A DNA stretch of 64,000 nucleotides from Corella eumyota. Taxonomy: Eukaryota > Chordata > Ascidiacea > Phlebobranchia > Corellidae. The translations under genes and the position numbers were made by a program. Below, one piece after another: positions 59,326 through 64,000 of the stretch. Numbering within the stretch: position 1 is the stretch's first letter; each line of letters begins with the position of its first letter. Below the pieces are notes generated by a model. It worked only from the letters and a program-made list of their open reading frames with translations, was not told where the DNA came from and made no database searches. The stretch spans positions 5,704,001 to 5,768,000 of the forward strand of contig OY720103.1 in assembly GCA_963082875.1 (NCBI GenBank), written 5' to 3'.

Positions 59326-62300
59326 ATGTCAGGTGAGAGTAAATTATAAATTGCAAATATAATTTATTAAAATAGGAGAGTATACTTTTATGTATTAAAA
59401 AAATAAACTTTCAGACTTTCTATTGTTTTAAAAGTATATTTAAAGTCAAAAAAAATTAACATTTAGTAAAAAACACCTAAACTCCTTTTTATTTTAATTT
59501 CAGGAACCAAAAGGGTAAGAACAACATTTTTTTGTAATATTATCGTACACAAGGTTTTTTAATTAAATAAAATTTCATTACTACTGTTCAACTTTAACTG
59601 GCAGCGTGGTGTAGTGGTAAGAACACTTGCTACACCACACATGAGGTTGTGGGTTCAATCCCTACTGATCTCATGCTGTAGCGCCGTTGAGTAAGGCGCT
59701 ATAACTGGTATGAACTCCTGCTGAGCCAGCACTTAATCAGCGGGAAAATTACTATTCAATTATTCAATTAATATCCTAAACTGTTAAAGGCAACTTGAGA
59801 CTGGGTCAGAGTAACTGATGTTACTCTATGTTTAAGTCGCGCATTCGACTTTTCCACATCGAGGATAAAGATATATATATATATAAAAAAAAACTTGATT
59901 TTAAAATTAACTATTTTATTTATGATTCAAATTTTTACAGTTGGATAACCTGGTAAGTAATAAGCATAGTAATTTTTACCTATATTTTTTGTTACTTAAA
60001 TAGAATAAAATTTGTTTAAAAATTCAAATTTTAATATGACTGCATAACTTACTAATTTTAAGATTTTAATTTTTTATGATTTTTAATTTTTTTTTTATGT
60101 TTTTGAAACACCAGATGGTAAGTATACAAAATAACTAGATTTATTTGATAAATAAAATATTTTAAAATTATGTGATGATTTTAATATAAATTTTTATATT
60201 TAAATAAAGATAGGCATAAGCAAAACTTACTTAAGAATTTTAAATTAATTATTAATTTAAATATTAGGTTTTAATTATTAGACTAAACAGGGGGGCTTTC
60301 CCCCCATTTTACCATTTGGCTTATTGTAATTAAACAACAATTTTACAACAAAATTTTTTTTTTAAATAAACAAAATTTTGTCATTATTATTTAAATAATA
60401 TTTTTTAATTTGACATTTTTTATGTTTTTGGAATAACAGGATGTGAGTATCCGTTTACATACTTTTTTAAATTTTTAAAATGTTTTTTTATGGTAAAAAT
60501 AGCATAAGATGAGCTTGTTTATTTTAAATCCTCATACAATTGCCAAACTTACTAATAAGACTAGGATATTAAGATTTAATTTTATCAGTATTTAATAATT
60601 TACATTATTTATGTTTTCCGAAAAAAAAAGAATGTAAGTATTAATCAAAATTTTTTACTATATTCATATTTAATAATCATTTTTGCTGCTTAATTAAAAA
60701 TAAAATTTGCTCATTAATTTAAAAACTTAGTTTTTTTGAGCCTACTACTGTTAAAAATTTTAAGATTGTAATATTTTTATAACTTACATTTTCACAGATA
60801 GAAGATATGGTAAGTTTTAAACAAAATCAATTTTAAATTTATTGTTTCTGTTATATAAATAAAACTAAATTTGTGTAATAATTTTGCATTAATATCAAGC
60901 ATTAATATCATTGTTTAAATTACTTCTTCGAAGATTTTTTGTAAATAACAATGTTTATTTTTATGTTTTTGAACAACAGATTGTAAGTACTACACAAAAT
61001 TATTTTAACATATTTAAAATTTATATATTTGTTAAATAAATAAAAAAATTGTTACCTAAAAAAAATTAAAAAAGTACTGTAAAACTTAAACTGATTAAAA
61101 CTTTCAATAAGTTTAATTTTTTATGTTCATGAAACAACAGAATGTAAGTTTTTATTTTAATTATTGAATAACATTTGGTTACCATCATATTAGTACTGTG
61201 TAAATCTTATATTTAAGAATCAGTATGTCAATGTTTAATAATTTACATTTTTACAGCTGCAAGATCTTGTAAGTAATAAACAAAATATATTTTTAAAGTT
61301 ACCTAAATAAATTTTGAAAAATATTTTTTTGAATTTAATAGAACTGTTTAAATTCTTTTATTTTAAGATTTTTCTTAAATTAACTTGTCAGTTGTTAATG
61401 TTTTTATTTTTATGTTTATCGAACTACAGGATGTGAGTATTATTAAAAATAGTTTAACAACTTTCAAAATTATATTTTTGTTACTTTTTAAATAATACTT
61501 GGTTATTAATTTATAATCTTAAAATTATTGTGCTAACTTTAAGATTAATGATTTTTTTGTGGTTTATATTTTTATGTTTATGGAATGACAGCTTGTAAGT
61601 ATTAAACAAAATTTTGTTTATTTGTAACTGCCTTTTTTTAAGTATAGGCTATACTTTTTTTGACCATTTTTTGACTTTTATATTATTTTTTGTTAACAGT
61701 ATTCAGATAATTATAATTTTTTTTGAAAAAAAAAATCTAAAGAAGGACTTAAACTTTTTTACAATTTAATGTTATAATACTATGCCTAATCTTACAATAA
61801 CAATAATTTAAAATTAATAAAAGATTTAAATCTATATTTTAATGCACTTTAATTTTTCATTCAAAAAAGGCTAAGGACAAATATAAAGGAATTATGGACA
61901 AGGTGATCGATAACTCTTAAATAAAAAAACTAATACAATTTAATTAAAGTAAACTGTTTTATTCATGTAGGCGGAATTACAAAACTTGTGAGGTGGCATT
62001 AAGCAACTTTTAAGTTAAACTTAATGATCTCATTAATGGTCAAAATTTTAGAGCTATGTCGCTCGTTAACTAAAATGGTATTAGAAACTATCTCATTCGT
62101 TAAAAATAAGAGGCTGCAAAAAAAAAAAAAGAGTTTAGTGCTATGCAAAGTGATGTCTTTTACGTTTTTATGAATATTACAGGCTACATAAATGCAGCAA
62201 TGTTAAATCTTATCCATGGGGTTGCTTTTATAATGCTATTTTTACAATGAAAACTTAAATCTATAGCATATAGCCTAGCAATAGCTTAAAAGTGACATTT

Positions 62301-64000
62301 TTTGTTTCTAATACCGATTATCTTTTTTTTTAAGTAACAAGATTCTTAACTTAATAAAATTTGTAATTCCGCCGGACTACACATTGTTACCAAGTTTTAT
62401 TATATTTTAAATTTTATTCATAGCACTTTATATCAACACACTTTACAAGAAAATTGTAATTTAAAGATAAAATAGAAGTTTACCAAGATACAAGTCTAAC
62501 TAAAATTAATTTTAACAGTTTTGTAAAGACCAGGCCCTAAACAACGAAGAGTTTGAAGATCAACATAAAAAAGCATTTAACAGTATTTTAGAACTACTTC
62601 CTTCCAATCTTTCAAATAATAAAGGCCTTCTTGAGTTTGTAGCAATCAGCAAAAATGAATACGAGAACAACAATAAAAAAAATAACGAGGTTTGCCTAAT
62701 TTTAAATTTTATTAAAAAAAATCGAAACTGATTTATTAAATTAAAGTGATTAAACAAAACTGTTTTATTTTTAGTTTTTTTTGTTTATTGTATTTAGAGT
62801 ATACTCGAAGCTAAAAGCATTTATGAACAAGAAATGGACAAGGTAGATTACATCGGTTAAAAATTGGGTTTCTCAATACCTAGATAGTTCAACACTGTGT
62901 TGTTAAAACACAGGGACATCATTATTCAAATAAATAAAAAAATTAAATCAACATTTACTTATGTTGTTAATGTAAAATAAATGTTTTTATATTTATCTCT
63001 TTTTTCTTGGAAATTTAGGATTGTAAGACATTTGTGTAAGCAGTGCACACATAAATTACTCAGTACTAAACAATCATTATCATATAAATAAATTTAAAAA
63101 AAGGGTTAAGAGTTATTAAAAACCCTTATTATTTTTAATTTTGCAGCTATGTAAAAACCATGCATTAAAAGAAGACGAACTAGAAAACCAACATGAAAAA
63201 GCAATGGAAATTGTTAAAGAATATTTTAACAAAAACTCCAATCTTTTTAACAACAAAAACTTACAAGACTTTATAAAACTTACAAAAGAAGAATATGAAA
63301 TTCTCAATACAAGAAACTGGAAGGTATGTTAATTGGTTAAATACAATTTACAATAAAGTACAAAGCAGTAAATGAGAAAGTTATTACTGATAAAAACTTT
63401 TATGTAGTTCAACAACATTCTTGAACAAGACCTAAATGAAATTACAGATGAGTGCAAAACATTAAAATTAGATTTAACAAAAACTCAAAAAACCTTAAAC
63501 GAAGAAAAAGAAGTAAATATATTAAAAAAATAATAAATTTGTAATATTTTAATTGGCATGAGTGTGTTTATTTTTGCACAAATATAATTTTGACAAAACA
63601 AATTAAAGAATTATTAATATTTGATAACTTAGTTTCTTAAAAGTTACAACAAAATTAAAAACAACTAAAGCAATCAAAAGAAGTATAACAATTGCACAAA
63701 TATTAATTTTTTCCCAAATTTAATATTGTTCATTATAGAATACCAAACCTTAGTGTCCACAAGGTTTTATTCTAGCTAACACAAATAATTTTATATATAT
63801 TTAAAAATAATTAAATATCATAACAGTTCGTGCTAAAGAATATATTCATTTAGTACACATATATACGTTTTTTAAAAAGCATATAAGGTCTTTTTTATAC
63901 TTTTATTAATATAGAAAAGATAATTTTGCTTTTTAAATACAAAAATAATAATAATTTGTAATCTTTGTTATTTTTTATTAATTTTAACTTTTTGATTGAA
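59326..64000 (+). CDS. Second copy of the helical-domain kinase-like gene, partial
   Basis: Paralogue of the gene at 27.8 kb, entering decay or alternatively spliced, and cut by the window edge. Proposed exons: 59326-59332 (MSG), 59504-59514 (TKR), a run of ten micro-exons (59941-61594), 61870-61902, 62519-62689 (57 aa), 62798-62842 (15 aa), 63147-63323 (59 aa), 63408-63512 (35 aa). From 61870 on, order, size and phase follow the first copy, and identity is clear (FCKDQAL, EAKSIYEQEMDK, CKNHALKEDELENQHEK, NNILEQDLNEI). The next exon of the series, near 63590-63690, has lost its acceptor and has a stop in frame; skipping it would keep phase 0. No kinase domain is seen before 64000. It may lie beyond. 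Confidence 0.7.
59599..59893 (+). repeat. SINE, full length
   Basis: Head CTGGCAGCGTGGTGTAGTGG to tail CACATCGAGGATAAAGATAT, in the intron before the first 12-nt micro-exon. Confidence 0.85.
59941..61594 (+). other. Array of candidate 12-nt and 3-nt micro-exons
   Basis: Ten candidate exons, each with AG acceptor and GTAAGT or GTGAGT donor, all phase 0. 12-nt: TTGGATAACCTG (59941), ATAGAAGATATG (60798), CTGCAAGATCTT (61257). 3-nt: ATG (60115), GAT (60440), AAT (60631), ATT (60980), AAT (61141), GAT (61430), CTT (61592). The order is 12-3-3-3, 12-3-3, 12-3-3. The 3-nt units share an upstream TATGTT(T/C)(T/A)TG(G/A)AACAACAG-like acceptor region and a downstream GTAAGTATTAAACAAAA, so the array arose by duplication of intron-exon units. 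The encoded string is LDNL-M-D-N-IEDM-I-N-LQDL-D-L. Alternatively the exons could begin further upstream, but stops in several units oppose that. Confidence 0.55.
61970..62373. mobile_element. MITE with ~18-bp terminal inverted repeats
   Basis: Ends GGCGGAATTACAAA and TTTGTAATTCCGCC, 404 bp, non-coding, with an A-rich centre. Target duplication not clear. Lies in an intron of the second kinase-like gene. Confidence 0.7.
63590..63690 (+). pseudogene. Decayed coiled-coil exon of the second gene copy
   Basis: Aligns with the eighth exon of the first copy (29973-30077) through GACAAAACAAA, GAATTATTAA and AACTAAAGCAATC, but contains in-frame TAA, small length changes and no AG acceptor. Confidence 0.6.

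Noticed and set aside
61970-62000. Exon reading AELQNL before a GTGAGG donor
   Set aside because: It coincides with the terminal repeat of a MITE and is out of phase with its neighbours.
1-64000. CRISPR arrays, operons, bacterial promoters, Polinton-type elements
   Set aside because: Nothing with regular short repeats and spacers, no prokaryotic gene layout and no capsid or family B polymerase genes were seen.

Overview
The window looks like nuclear DNA of a tunicate, most likely Ciona or a close relative. It is AT-rich, with small genes cut by short GT-AG introns, a very abundant tRNA-derived SINE of about 280 bp, small inverted-repeat elements and Ty3/gypsy elements. The species is an inference from family resemblance. 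No search was run. Gene models come from reading splice sites and phases by eye.

Layout. Bases 1-13.8 kb hold no recognisable coding sequence apart from one start exon at 13.8 kb (minus strand) that resembles the NuRD-recruiting N-terminus of SALL/BCL11 zinc-finger proteins; if real, 1-13.8 kb is its first intron. At 15.5-18.9 kb lies a complete eight-exon DUSP22/DUSP15-type phosphatase gene (minus, 223 aa). At 19.75-23.1 kb lies a complete three-exon repulsive guidance molecule (RGM) gene (minus, 518 aa) that lacks the GDPH self-cleavage motif. At 27.8-32.05 kb is an eleven-exon gene (plus, 597 aa) with a helical, coiled-coil N-terminal half and a RIPK-like kinase domain. A second copy of its N-terminal half begins at 59.3 kb and runs off the right edge. 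At 35.06-36.08 kb is an intronless seven-helix membrane protein. From 48.8 down to 37.4 kb (minus) are exons of a large membrane protein with CGxCGGD repeats, REJ-like sequence, a GPS motif, a TIL-like domain and one transmembrane helix. Three in-frame stops suggest that its 5' half is decayed. Between 50.4 and 59.0 kb is a nest of mobile elements: a young but broken gypsy element with an inverted minisatellite in its left LTR, inserted into an older gypsy element of opposite strand, all between a pair of inverted repeats.

The most unusual structure is in the second kinase-like gene at 59.9-61.6 kb. It is a tandem array of candidate micro-exons, three of 12 nt and seven of 3 nt (a single codon each), all in phase 0, each with its own AG acceptor and GTAAGT/GTGAGT donor. 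Read in order they give a short repeat of leucine/isoleucine and acidic residues just before a helical domain. The first copy of the gene keeps a single such one-codon exon. This looks like protein lengthening by duplication of intron plus micro-exon units. RNA evidence is needed to show that the exons are used.

Functional links between neighbours are not evident. The gene set is mixed: signalling phosphatase, GPI-anchored BMP/neogenin-type ligand, kinase with possible innate-immune ancestry, orphan 7TM, REJ/GPS membrane protein.
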